This document shows, piece after piece, positions 18,589-26,090 of a stretch of DNA of 64,000 nt; the first letter of the stretch is position 1, and each line of letters opens with the position of its first letter. Both the position numbers and the translations under genes were made by a program. The notes under the pieces are model-generated. The model was given only the letters and a program-made list of their open reading frames with translations, was not told where the DNA came from and ran no database searches. The DNA comes from Rhizobiaceae bacterium. Lineage in GTDB: Bacteria > Pseudomonadota > Alphaproteobacteria > Rhizobiales > Rhizobiaceae. Where the stretch lies: positions 1-64,000 of the forward strand of contig JAHBYU010000020.1 of the NCBI GenBank assembly GCA_019635775.1, given 5' to 3'.

Positions 18589-19449
18589 ATGTCCTATATC
18601 CGCTTCGGCCTGATGATCCTCACCTCCACGGTGGTGATGTTCATCCTGATGTACCTGAACACCTATGCCTGGGAGCACGTCTTCTTCTCGGAGACGCGCA
18701 CCTACATGGCGGTCATGATGGGCGCGACGATGGCGGTCGTCATGCTTGCCTACATGATGGGCATGTACAAGAGCATGCCTCTCAACATCGCCATCTTCAT
18801 CGGATCGGTCATCCTGTTTGCGCTGTCCCTCTGGCTGGTCCGCAGCCAGGTCACGGTCTCCGGTCCGAGTTACATGCGCGCGATGATCCCGCACTACTCA
18901 ATCGCGATCATGACCTCCGAGCGCGCGCAGATCCGAGATCCTCGTGTGCGCAAGCTCGCCGACGATATCATCGAGGCCCAACGGCGCGAGATCGCCGAGA
19001 TGCGCTATCTCATCGCCGACGTCTCGTCCGGGAACGTGGTGGAAAGCATCTACAAGGACCCGCCCGTCGCGCTGGGAACCGTGGAGGACGCTCTCTCGAA
19101 CACTCTCATCAGCCAGCTCGACCTTGCGCCGATGCATGAGGCCGAAGCCGATCGTGTACTTGGACCCGGCGCCCGCTGCAGGTTCAACCGCAGTCCTGAG
19201 GCAGATCCGATCCTCTGGTCCGCCCAGGGGGGCGGCGGGGCGGCATTGAAGCTTAATGGGGTCCTCATCACTCTCGATACAGCTGGCGATCCGCAGAGTG
19301 GCATTGCGGAGTTTTCTGCGCCCGGCACCACGATCGCAGTGCGAATGCTCGGCGACGAGGCCGACTGGCGACAGAATGCTGAGCTCGTGTTCGAACTCGA
19401 TCAGGGTCTGACGGTTGGGTATCGCGGCTTCTACGCCTGCGGGAACTGA
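18589..19449 (+). CDS. membrane-anchored DUF305 protein with C-terminal DUF6692-like extension
   Basis: The 286-residue protein begins with three to four hydrophobic helices rich in Met (MILTSTVVMFILMYLNTYAW; TYMAVMMGATMAVVMLAYMMGMY). A DUF305 domain follows, with the family core MRAMIPHYSIAIMTSERA (usually MIPHHS, here Tyr for the second His) and long helices (ADDIIEAQRREIAEMRYLI). After about residue 195 comes a different, beta-rich part (CRFNRSPEADPILWSAQGGG, ending GLTVGYRGFYACGN) that resembles a small DUF6692-type protein. DUF305 proteins accompany copper and silver resistance. The join may be a natural fusion. It follows the broken cytochrome by 23 bases. Confidence 0.78.
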   Translation: MSYIRFGLMILTSTVVMFILMYLNTYAWEHVFFSETRTYMAVMMGATMAVVMLAYMMGMYKSMPLNIAIFIGSVILFALSLWLVRSQVTVSGPSYMRAMIPHYSIAIMTSERAQIRDPRVRKLADDIIEAQRREIAEMRYLIADVSSGNVVESIYKDPPVALGTVEDALSNTLISQLDLAPMHEAEADRVLGPGARCRFNRSPEADPILWSAQGGGGAALKLNGVLITLDTAGDPQSGIAEFSAPGTTIAVRMLGDEADWRQNAELVFELDQGLTVGYRGFYACGN

Positions 19450-19650
19450 CAGAGGGAAAGGAGCGAAAGCGCACGACAGGCCGGCACGGAAACACCGCTC
19501 CAGGCGCTATCTTGGAAGTGCAGCCATCACCGATGCAACGGCGCTGCCGCGGCTAACCTTCTAATTACCTTTCGGCCTCAAGCTTGGCGGTAAGCGCAAT
19601 CGTCGGCAGGCTTGCCTCCCGCCGCCCGGCTAGGTCACGAAAGGGGAAGC

Positions 19651-20262
19651 ATGATCAACCGACGTTCGTTCATGGCATGCATGGCAGCAGCAATTCCCGT
19701 CGTGCCACGCCCGGCCGCCGCTCACATCCCGTCGGAGCCGTTCGAGGTTGATCCTGAATACGTGCCGCAAGAGGTCGCGTTCCCGTCCGGCTATGCCGCC
19801 GGGACGATCGTAATCGACACCGCGGAGCGGTTTCTCTACTTCGTCGAGGAGGAGGGCCGGGCACGGCGCTACGGGATAGGGGTCGGCCGTGCGGGGCTGG
19901 CCTGGAGCGGCACTGCCGAGGTCGGCCGGAAAGCCAGGTGGCCGAGCTGGACCCCGACGCCGAACATGATCCGCCGCGAACCCGGGAAATACGCGAAATA
20001 CGCCGATGGCGTCCCGGGCGGACCTTCAAACCCGCTCGGCTCGCGTGCCCTTTACCTTTATCGCAACGGGCGCGACACCTATTACCGAATCCACGGGACC
20101 ACGGAGCCTTGGACCATCGGCAAGGCGGTTTCCAACGGTTGCATCCGGCTGATCAACGAGCACGTGGAGGATCTCTACGAGCGCGTGACGGTCGGCGCCA
20201 CGGTCATCGTCCTGCACGGCAAGGAACTGCTGTCCGGAAGCGGCGGCGCCGGAAGCAACTAG
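19651..20262 (+). CDS. L,D-transpeptidase (YkuD family), exported
   Basis: The 203-residue protein has a twin-arginine-like signal (MINRRSFMACMAAAIPVV). A YkuD domain spans about residues 45-195: TIVIDTAERFLYFVEE, then YRIHGTTEPWTIG with His148 and VSNGCIRLINEH with catalytic Cys164. It would make or modify peptidoglycan 3-3 crosslinks or tether proteins in the periplasm. AAGGGGAAGC precedes ATG 19651. It is very similar to the protein at 60233-60799 (same GVPGGPSNPLGSRALYLYR and HGTTEPWTIG runs), so the two are recent relatives. Both lie in metal/redox clusters. Confidence 0.92.
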   Translation: MINRRSFMACMAAAIPVVPRPAAAHIPSEPFEVDPEYVPQEVAFPSGYAAGTIVIDTAERFLYFVEEEGRARRYGIGVGRAGLAWSGTAEVGRKARWPSWTPTPNMIRREPGKYAKYADGVPGGPSNPLGSRALYLYRNGRDTYYRIHGTTEPWTIGKAVSNGCIRLINEHVEDLYERVTVGATVIVLHGKELLSGSGGAGSN

Positions 20263-20343
20263 GCTCGCCCGCAGCGCAGCCAGGCGGTCATCTGCCAGCG
20301 GGGCGTGAACCGGACGTTAACGCCCCGCTGGCATCCTCCTGCG

Positions 20344-20910
20344 ATGCTTCGGCAAGGACAAGTGTCGGTCGGGTTCCTCGCGCGCCGATGGCTGGCGAGG
20401 GACGCGCGGGCATACGCTCCGATGCAAAAGGCCCTCCATTGGCTCGTGGTGATCCTGTGTGCGGCACAGGTCTCGACCTCCTGGGCCATCGTCAGGACTC
20501 ACGTCGCTCATGCGGCGGGCGGTCATCCTGATCCGATCGACATGCTGCTGCATCAGGTGCATGCCTGGACCGGGTGGACGATCTTTGGGCTGGTAGCCGG
20601 ACGCATGCTCCTCCGGTTCTACAAGGGGGCGCCACCGTTGCCATCCGGTCTGCCGCGCTGGAGCGTGATCGCCAGCGGGATCAGTCATTCGGCGCTGTAC
20701 GCCGTGCTGCTCGCCCTTCCGCTCACGGGCACGCTGGCGATGTATGTCAGCGGCTGGTTCGCGCCGGTCCACCAACTGCTGACGAGGCTGCTCCTCGCGC
20801 TCATGGTCGCCCATGTGGGTGCCGCCTTCTGGCACCTGCTCTACCGCAAGGACCGGGTGGTTCAGGCGATGCTGCCACAACAGTCGCCCTTGGCGACAAG
20901 CCAGAGTTAG
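20344..20910 (+). CDS. cytochrome b561-family membrane protein
   Basis: Four hydrophobic helices and conserved His residues (ALHWLVVILCAAQV; LLHQVHAWTGWTIFGLVAGR; SHSALYAVLLALPLTG; LLALMVAHVGAAFWHLLYR) match prokaryotic cytochrome b561, a dihaem quinol oxidase or electron-transfer protein of the inner membrane. The start is uncertain: GTG 20305, ATG 20344 and ATG 20422 (MQKALHWLV) are in frame. 20344 is a compromise, and the family usually begins just before the first His helix. It is on the same strand as the L,D-transpeptidase and the CueR-like gene. Confidence 0.8.
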   Translation: MLRQGQVSVGFLARRWLARDARAYAPMQKALHWLVVILCAAQVSTSWAIVRTHVAHAAGGHPDPIDMLLHQVHAWTGWTIFGLVAGRMLLRFYKGAPPLPSGLPRWSVIASGISHSALYAVLLALPLTGTLAMYVSGWFAPVHQLLTRLLLALMVAHVGAAFWHLLYRKDRVVQAMLPQQSPLATSQS

Positions 20911-20992
20911 CAGAGCACTAAGCCGCACAGTGCGCTTTCCGTCAGGTGCCTTCGACCGCGGCCATCATTCGCCATCATGAAGAAATAAGCTC

Positions 20993-21023
20993 TTGAGATT
21001 CCCCTTACTGGAAGGTTTATGTT
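20993..21023 (+). promoter_or_regulatory. MerR/CueR-type promoter with 19-bp spacer
   Basis: TTGAGA (20993-20998) and TATGTT (21018-21023) are separated by 19 bases, the long spacer diagnostic of MerR-family promoters. The spacer holds a CueR-like dyad (TTCCCCTTACTGGAAGG). It lies just upstream of the cueR-like gene, indicating autoregulation of that gene and the cytochrome overlapping it. Confidence 0.75.
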
Positions 21024-21051
21024 GGCTCGACCTTTTGCATCGGAGGCAGAA

Positions 21052-21450
21052 ATGAACATCGGCGCCGTCTCGGAAAAATCAGGCCTCCCGGCCAAGACCA
21101 TCCGCCACTATGAGGACATCGGCCTTCTTAAACCCGACCGCGCGGGCAACGGCTACCGCGACTATTCGATGGTCGACGTACACCGCCTGCGGTTCCTGCA
21201 GCGCTCGCGCAGCCTCGGCTTCTCGGTCGAGGACTGCAGACAGCTTCTCTCTCTGTATGGCGACAGCGACCGCGAGAGCGCGGACGTGAAGGCGATCGCC
21301 AACGCCAAGCTATCCGATATCGACCGGAAGATCGCCGAGCTGATCGGCCTCAGGGACATGCTTCGCCATCTCGTCAAGAACTGCCACGGCGACAGCCGTC
21401 CGGACTGCCCGATCATCGAGGGTCTTGCCGGAGAGGCCAGGGTCCAGTGA
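21052..21450 (+). CDS. cueR: CueR-like MerR-family Cu(I) regulator
   Basis: The 132-residue regulator starts at ATG 21052 with CGGAGG upstream. MNIGAVSEKSGLPAKTIRHY starts the winged-helix DNA-binding domain. The C-terminal metal loop has Cys111 and Cys119 with seven residues between (NCHGDSRPDCPII), the CueR spacing for monovalent Cu/Ag/Au. A dimerisation helix runs between. Its own promoter has the 19-bp spacer. Its stop overlaps the GTG start of the cytochrome c' gene by 4 bases, so the two are coupled. Confidence 0.9.
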   Translation: MNIGAVSEKSGLPAKTIRHYEDIGLLKPDRAGNGYRDYSMVDVHRLRFLQRSRSLGFSVEDCRQLLSLYGDSDRESADVKAIANAKLSDIDRKIAELIGLRDMLRHLVKNCHGDSRPDCPIIEGLAGEARVQ

Positions 21451-22004
21451 TATGGCGAGCTGCTCTGGCCGCAGGGCTGCTCCTGGCGGGATCCTCGGCG
21501 GCGATCGCGGCGCATGGGGTGGACGATCCGCTAGTGGCCGAGCGACAGGCGTCGATGAAGGCCATTGCCGAGGCGGCGAGGACGATCGACTGGATGTTCT
21601 CACGCAGACGCGATTACGACTCGCGCGCGTTCAAGGGTGCGGCGGAAACGATCCGGCAGCATTCGGGCGAAGCCCTGGTGTCGCAGTTTCCCCTCGGGTC
21701 TTTCGGAGGTCACTCGGGCGCAACCGCTGAAATCGACAGGTCCCGCGAAGAATTTGTTGCGCTGTCGAACCATCTGGAAACGTTCGCCGCGGAGCTGTCA
21801 CGGGCGGCGGACGAGGCGCCGGATCGGCTGACCGACGACATGAAGATGGGCGACCACGTGCCACTGGGCGGGAGCCTGCTCGGGCGCAGGCCGGGCAGGG
21901 ACGCCGACGCAGATCCGTCAACAATGCCGGCAGAGCACGTTTTCCACCTCATGCTCGAGGATTGCGCGAGCTGCCATGCGAAATTCAGGGAAAAGGCGGA
22001 ATGA
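21447..22004 (+). CDS. exported cytochrome c'-type (class II) protein
   Basis: The 185-residue protein starts at GTG 21447 inside the stop of the cueR-like gene. A signal peptide (ALAAGLLLAGSSAAIAAHG) leads into a helical domain with the class II haem site CASCH close to the C-terminus (VFHLMLEDCASCHAKF). The N-terminal motif RQASMKAIAEAARTIDWMF also fits cytochrome c'. Coupling to a Cu(I) sensor suggests induction under copper stress. A fragment of a paralogue lies near 58.5 kb (MPVEHVFHLILETCTSCH). Confidence 0.88.
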   Translation: MIWRAALAAGLLLAGSSAAIAAHGVDDPLVAERQASMKAIAEAARTIDWMFSRRRDYDSRAFKGAAETIRQHSGEALVSQFPLGSFGGHSGATAEIDRSREEFVALSNHLETFAAELSRAADEAPDRLTDDMKMGDHVPLGGSLLGRRPGRDADADPSTMPAEHVFHLMLEDCASCHAKFREKAE

Positions 22005-22058
22005 GATCGCGCGCCGCCCGTCGATGACGTTCGCCGTGCACTGGACGAAAGACCTGCA

Positions 22059-22177
22059 ATGATGGACCAGATGATGTCGGGCGGGATGATGGTGGCATGG
22101 GCGTGGCAGGACTCCTGTTGCTCGTGATCGCGGTTCTCGTGATCGCCGCCCTGATCAAGTTCCTCTTCTTTCGGTAA
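22059..22177 (+). pseudogene. small Met-rich single-span membrane peptide, frameshifted
   Basis: The start MMDQMMSGGMM (from 22059) is in one frame. The hydrophobic helix GVAGLLLLVIAVLVIAALIKF, ending at 22177, is in another, entered at about 22090-22097 (GGTGGCATGGG). One added G would give a 40-residue Met-rich, one-span peptide like those found in copper clusters. Without it only a 26-residue peptide from ATG 22097 could be made. It is the second one-base loss within 4 kb. Confidence 0.5.
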
Positions 22178-22413
22178 CGCCCTCGTTGGAGAGCTGCCCC
22201 GTGTCCAGGGCGAAGGTGGTCGATCGTGGAGCGGCCGTGTTCACCCTCGCCGCGCTTTACTGTGGCCGTAGGTCCTGCGCCCGGTTTAGTTTGCTTTCGG
22301 GCATTCTCCGAGGAACTGGGTCGGCCAGCTGGAGAACCACGGCCGCTGTATCCTCTCGCGAGTGGTTGCGAGGCTGGGAGGAGTCCAGGCGACTCCTCCC
22401 ACTTCCCTTGCTT

Positions 22414-22490
22414 TCAGACGTATTCGAGCGATGTCATCATGCCGCCAGCCATGTGGTAGAGGTGGTGGCAGTGGAGCTGTCGCTTGGCAT
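22414..22490 (-). pseudogene. multicopper oxidase (CopA) C-terminal stub
   Basis: The minus strand reads NAKRQLHCHHLYHMAGGMMT, SLEYV, stop. This is the last copper-binding motif of CopA-type multicopper oxidases (HCHxxYHMxxGMM). Similarity ends about 22490, some 30 bases before the left end of the adjacent TniABQ element, so the rest of the gene was lost or moved. The stretch 22178-22413 shows nothing recognisable. Confidence 0.75.
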
Positions 22491-22527
22491 TTAAATGCAA
22501 GAATGCGGTGGTTTTGCCCGGGTTAGG

Positions 22528-22572
22528 CACTTAATCGTGAGAATTCCTGCAGCCAGATTCTCAAATTAACTG
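22528..22572. repeat. left-end repeats of element 1
   Basis: CACTTAATCGTGAGAAT (22528-22544) matches the reverse complement of the outermost right-end repeat at 15 of 17 positions. A second copy, ATTCTCAAATTAACTG (22557-22572), lies in the other orientation and overlaps the last codons of tniQ. They are the expected TniA binding sites. Confidence 0.7.
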
Positions 22573-23427
22573 CATTTGCCTAGAAGCTCGCAGCGTGCCG
22601 GCTTGAGCTATCATGTTCTCTGCGGCGTCAGAGAATCGGGCCCGGTTGTCGCCCATCATGTGCCCACGCAGCATCCGGAGCATTTCCGGGCCGGCGCGCT
22701 CGACGATGGCAACGCCGGCCAGCAGAGCCGGCCGCATATCGAGCGGCAGGATCGGCTTTGCAGGTGTGGGCAGATTCTGCAATTGCTCGGCAACGACATG
22801 GTCGAGATCGGGAATGATGGCGCCGAGCACCCGGTAGCGCCAAAGCTCGTGCTCGCGCGGTAGGGGCCAGATCACTCGCCGCATCAACAGAAGCCGGGCG
22901 ATTTCGGTCGCCGATGTCCAGGTTCGAATGCCGCGTTCGGCTTCGTCGTCGAGCAGCTTTTCACCCCGCAGAGCCGCACGGTGATTTTGCCGGAAAGGGG
23001 AGCGAAGTTCACCTTTTCCGAACCCTCGTAGTAGTGTTCCGCAATGTACGCAGGTAATCCGCCACCCCAGCAGCTGGTTTCGCAGGATTGGCGCTGGTTC
23101 CGCGCTACCGGGGCTGCAACGTGCACAGGTCTGTGCCGGCCTCGCGGCGATTAGTCGATGCGACGACTTCGGCACATTGATGAAGGTCATTCGACGTAAA
23201 ACAGCCGGTTTGGCGGCGAAAATACTGGCGAGGCGGACTTCCTGATCGCCGCTCAGATGGAGATCGACTGCTCGCAATGAGGAGGCCTCCGGCAGGCAAT
23301 GCTGGAGCATGACGAGCGGCGGAACCGCGTAGAAGGCGGCATGGCGACTGATCCAAGACGACAGAAGCTCGTCAGGGTAGGGCGGCAATCTCACTGGCAA
23401 CTGCCGTGGCGGCGCGGTCTCCGTCAT
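22561..23427 (-). CDS. tniQ: TniQ transposition protein (element 1)
   Basis: The 288-residue TniQ-family protein links target choice to the transposase in Tn5053- and Tn7-like elements. The N-terminus has the family motif LPPYPDELLSSWISRHAAFY. A zinc finger follows (CARCSPG, then CVHCG). The C-terminus is encoded over a terminal repeat. Its start overlaps the tniB stop by 4 bases, so the two are coupled. It differs strongly from the TniQ of element 2, showing that the two elements are not recent copies. Confidence 0.88.
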   Translation of the reverse strand: MTETAPPRQLPVRLPPYPDELLSSWISRHAAFYAVPPLVMLQHCLPEASSLRAVDLHLSGDQEVRLASIFAAKPAVLRRMTFINVPKSSHRLIAARPAQTCARCSPGSAEPAPILRNQLLGWRITCVHCGTLLRGFGKGELRSPFRQNHRAALRGEKLLDDEAERGIRTWTSATEIARLLLMRRVIWPLPREHELWRYRVLGAIIPDLDHVVAEQLQNLPTPAKPILPLDMRPALLAGVAIVERAGPEMLRMLRGHMMGDNRARFSDAAENMIAQAGTLRASRQMQLI

Positions 23428-24305
23428 GCGAACGCCGCCTCGGCCTCGAACTCCGGCTCCCAGTTTTCGACAGATTCGTCTGCAATATGCTCTTGGCCGC
23501 GTTCGATGGCGTCAACCGCGAGGTCGTTGATCATGTGGAAGATGCTGGCGGTGATGCCCTCGGTTATCTGCAGAATCCGTCGCAGTGATTTCGGCGTGAG
23601 CACCGAGGGTCGACGCAGCGGCGTATTGCGCAGGATCGATGCCACCAGCGTCTCGAACTGCTCGTTCGCCGCCCACCTGCTCAAGGTGAACTGCTCAAAC
23701 CGGCGTGCAAGCTGGACGTCGCCACCGATCGCCTCGCGCGCCTCGTTAACGCCGAAGCAGACCAGGGAGATCTGCAGACGATTGCTGAGGAAACGCAGCG
23801 TGTTCAGGACAATGCGCTGCTCGCGATAAGATCCGGCGAGAATGTTGTGCACCTCGTCGATCACCAGCACCTGCACACCGATGGCCTCCATGATGCGTAG
23901 CGCCGCTTGCTCCATCTGGGCGATATCGGCGCGTGGCCTCTGTGGTGCGCCGAGAAGGGTGAGCAGTTCGGCGTAGAACCGCCGCTCGCCGGGCCGGCTC
24001 GTCATCTCCATGGCCAGAACGGGCGTCTTCAGCGTACCCGTCACCGGGTTGAAGCACGGCGGGTGTTCGTCCCGGAACCGCTTCATGATCATGGTCTTGC
24101 CCATGCCACTGTCGCCATAGATCGCGACAGAAGGCATGCGTGTGCCGCGTGGATGGTCGAGAAGCCGGCTCAGCCGATCGAGCGCCTGCTTGGCGCGTGG
24201 GTAGAGCACCCATCGGCGCGATCGTATCGCGCGAATGCGCCGCTCGTCCGTTTCGGCAAGCAGTGCGCCGGCGCCGGCGGTCAGGTGGGAGATTTGATCG
24301 CTCAT
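23424..24305 (-). CDS. tniB: TniB AAA+ ATPase (element 1)
   Basis: The 293-residue AAA+ ATPase is of the TniB/TnsC type. Walker A is GDSGMGKT (64-71) and Walker B VLVIDEVHN, followed by the sensor segment LVCFGVNEAREAI. It would form filaments on target DNA and activate TniA. Start 24305 is 13 bases after the tniA stop; its end overlaps tniQ by 4 bases. The order tniA-tniB-tniQ is standard. Confidence 0.93.
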   Translation of the reverse strand: MSDQISHLTAGAGALLAETDERRIRAIRSRRWVLYPRAKQALDRLSRLLDHPRGTRMPSVAIYGDSGMGKTMIMKRFRDEHPPCFNPVTGTLKTPVLAMEMTSRPGERRFYAELLTLLGAPQRPRADIAQMEQAALRIMEAIGVQVLVIDEVHNILAGSYREQRIVLNTLRFLSNRLQISLVCFGVNEAREAIGGDVQLARRFEQFTLSRWAANEQFETLVASILRNTPLRRPSVLTPKSLRRILQITEGITASIFHMINDLAVDAIERGQEHIADESVENWEPEFEAEAAFA

Positions 24306-24318
24306 GTTTCACTCCAGC

Positions 24319-25932
24319 TCAATCTGTATCCTCAACAAAGGGTACAGGTTTGCTGGAGTCGACGCCGCGGAGCGAGCCCAATCCCCGATCATCCACCTTC
24401 GATTTCGAAGAAGCCTTCCCGCGTCGCGCAGCCGCCGTCTTATTGGTTGCCGCCTCGACCAATTCCCGCTGCGCGACGGCGGTGCGGACGATGGCGCGGG
24501 TGTCGACTTCGCGACGGCCCTTCGCACGTAAGGTACGCCGGGCGGTTAGTGCCTCGTGTAGCGTTATCGAGGGCAGGGTCACGTCGGCATAACGGGCCTC
24601 AACGAAGTTTCCCGATGGCCGCCGGACGAAGATGCGCGCCATGTCGCGCGGATCATATTTTACGAGTAGGCGCCGGTCAGAACGTCCGACGTCGGCGCTC
24701 AATGCCGGCGACCAGTAGCGCAGTTTGAACAGATGAATCCCGTCAGGCATCAACGTCCGCTCCTGCTCCGGCAGGAACGTCAGCCAGAAGCGCATTCGAT
24801 CTTGCGGCAACCGAAGCGGGATTTCGCCCTCGTGCTCCCGCCACACCGCGATCGGCGGTCGACCCAGACTGCTGTGGATCGATTGATGATAAGCGCCGAC
24901 AATGTCGAGAGCGATGTAGCGCTCGAGCTCCCTCAGAGTCAGTGCCGCATGTCGCTTCGAGTCATAGGCGCCCAACTCCTGTTCGTTGCTGAACGTTGTT
25001 CCGGGCAGGAGATGCAGCCTGCCCATCTGAGTGCCGATCAGGCGCTCGATATGACCGCCGAAACGCGGCTCACCGGGTGGCCGCCACTCGATCGCGATGC
25101 CCGCGTCCTGGCACCCTCGCTTGAAGGCCCGGCTTCGGAAGTCGGCACCATTGTCAACATGCACCATGTCCGGCAGACCGGCGACGGGCCAGGACTCCGT
25201 TATCTCGCGCTCCCGCAGCCATGCCGATTTGTCGAAGACGGAGTGTAGCAGGCACATGCTGGTGGACAGGCGGGACGGCGCCTCCATCGTGAGATAAAAG
25301 CCGGTCACCATCCGGCTGCAGACATCCATCGCCAGCGTCAGCCATGGCCGTCCGATCGGCTGCCGCGTCTCCTCGTCAACGACAAAGATGTCTGCCTTGG
25401 TATGGTCGATCTGGACCACTGCCAGGGGACGGGAGACTTCGAATGATCCGGGGACGGCCGTTGTCGCCTTGACGATTTTCTGTTCGCCACGCCGATTTGC
25501 GCGCTTCTGCAGGTCGATGTCCTTCACGCGGGCGACGATCGTTCGGCGATGTGGCGGCTTCAGCCCGACCGAAATGCAGTTCGTCTGCACGTCCCGCACC
25601 AACTGCGAGATCGTCGGTCGGGTCCGCTTCAAGTAGAACTTTTTGATAGTCTTGCTAACGATCTCCTCCCGTTTCTCGTCCAGCGTACGATGACCCACAG
25701 GCCGTCCACGCTTGCGATCGACAAGAGACAGAACGGTCCCGCCGACGCGGAACAGCTTGATCAGCCGGTAGGCCGTCGCCTGACTCACATTCATCCCGGC
25801 AGCGAGCCCCGAAACGTTTGCCGCGGTCGCACCGTCAGGATTGCGCCTCAGGAATTCACGGAGCGCATCTGCCCTTCGGCAAGCTTCATCCCAAAGCGCT
25901 TCGTCGATCTCATCAGGGATCCGATCTCTCAT
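24319..25932 (-). CDS. tniA: TniA DDE transposase (element 1)
   Basis: The 537-residue Mu/Tn552-type integrase-fold transposase has Asp176 (VVQIDHTKAD), Asp260 (HVDNGADF) and Glu296 (FGGHIERLIG) as the DDE triad. Helix-turn-helix domains precede it (GLAAGMNVSQATAYRLIKLF), and a beta-barrel and basic tail follow (LLVKYDPRDMARIFVRRPSG). It should bind the repeated 16-17 base sites at the ends. The gene reads inward from the right end, as usual, and appears intact. Confidence 0.94.
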   Translation of the reverse strand: MRDRIPDEIDEALWDEACRRADALREFLRRNPDGATAANVSGLAAGMNVSQATAYRLIKLFRVGGTVLSLVDRKRGRPVGHRTLDEKREEIVSKTIKKFYLKRTRPTISQLVRDVQTNCISVGLKPPHRRTIVARVKDIDLQKRANRRGEQKIVKATTAVPGSFEVSRPLAVVQIDHTKADIFVVDEETRQPIGRPWLTLAMDVCSRMVTGFYLTMEAPSRLSTSMCLLHSVFDKSAWLREREITESWPVAGLPDMVHVDNGADFRSRAFKRGCQDAGIAIEWRPPGEPRFGGHIERLIGTQMGRLHLLPGTTFSNEQELGAYDSKRHAALTLRELERYIALDIVGAYHQSIHSSLGRPPIAVWREHEGEIPLRLPQDRMRFWLTFLPEQERTLMPDGIHLFKLRYWSPALSADVGRSDRRLLVKYDPRDMARIFVRRPSGNFVEARYADVTLPSITLHEALTARRTLRAKGRREVDTRAIVRTAVAQRELVEAATNKTAAARRGKASSKSKVDDRGLGSLRGVDSSKPVPFVEDTD

Positions 25933-25964
25933 GGCAGGCTCGCGAGGAAAACATCACGAGTCTC

Positions 25965-26090
25965 ATTCTCACATTAAGTGACAAAAGCCAATGCGCATTA
26001 TCGAATTAACTGCCCATTCGCAAATTAAGTGCTGGCGTAAGCATCTGAAATCATTGAAGCATGATTCTCATCATTAAGTGCCGAGCGACA
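25965..26090. repeat. right-end repeat array and terminus of element 1
   Basis: Four direct copies are present: ATTCTCACATTAAGTG (25965-25980), ATTATCGAATTAACTG (25997-26012), ATTCGCAAATTAAGTG (26016-26031) and ATTCTCATCATTAAGTG (26064-26080). The end GCGACA is at 26085-26090. Multiple TniA sites followed by the TGTCG terminus are the hallmark of this transposon group. Confidence 0.8.

Larger units (their letters stand above)
22518..26090 (-). mobile_element. TniA-TniB-TniQ transposon (element 1)
   Basis: A 3.6-kb transposition module of the Tn5053/Tn7-like group has tniA, tniB and tniQ all reading leftwards and no resolvase or Cas genes. The right end has four direct copies of a 16-17 base repeat and finishes at 26090 with GCGACA (5'-TGTCGC on the other strand). 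The left end has a matching 17-base inverted copy at 22528-22544 (CACTTAATCGTGAGAAT), but the terminal TGTCG is not recognisable there. No flanking target duplication is visible, so one end may have been altered. Confidence 0.75.
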
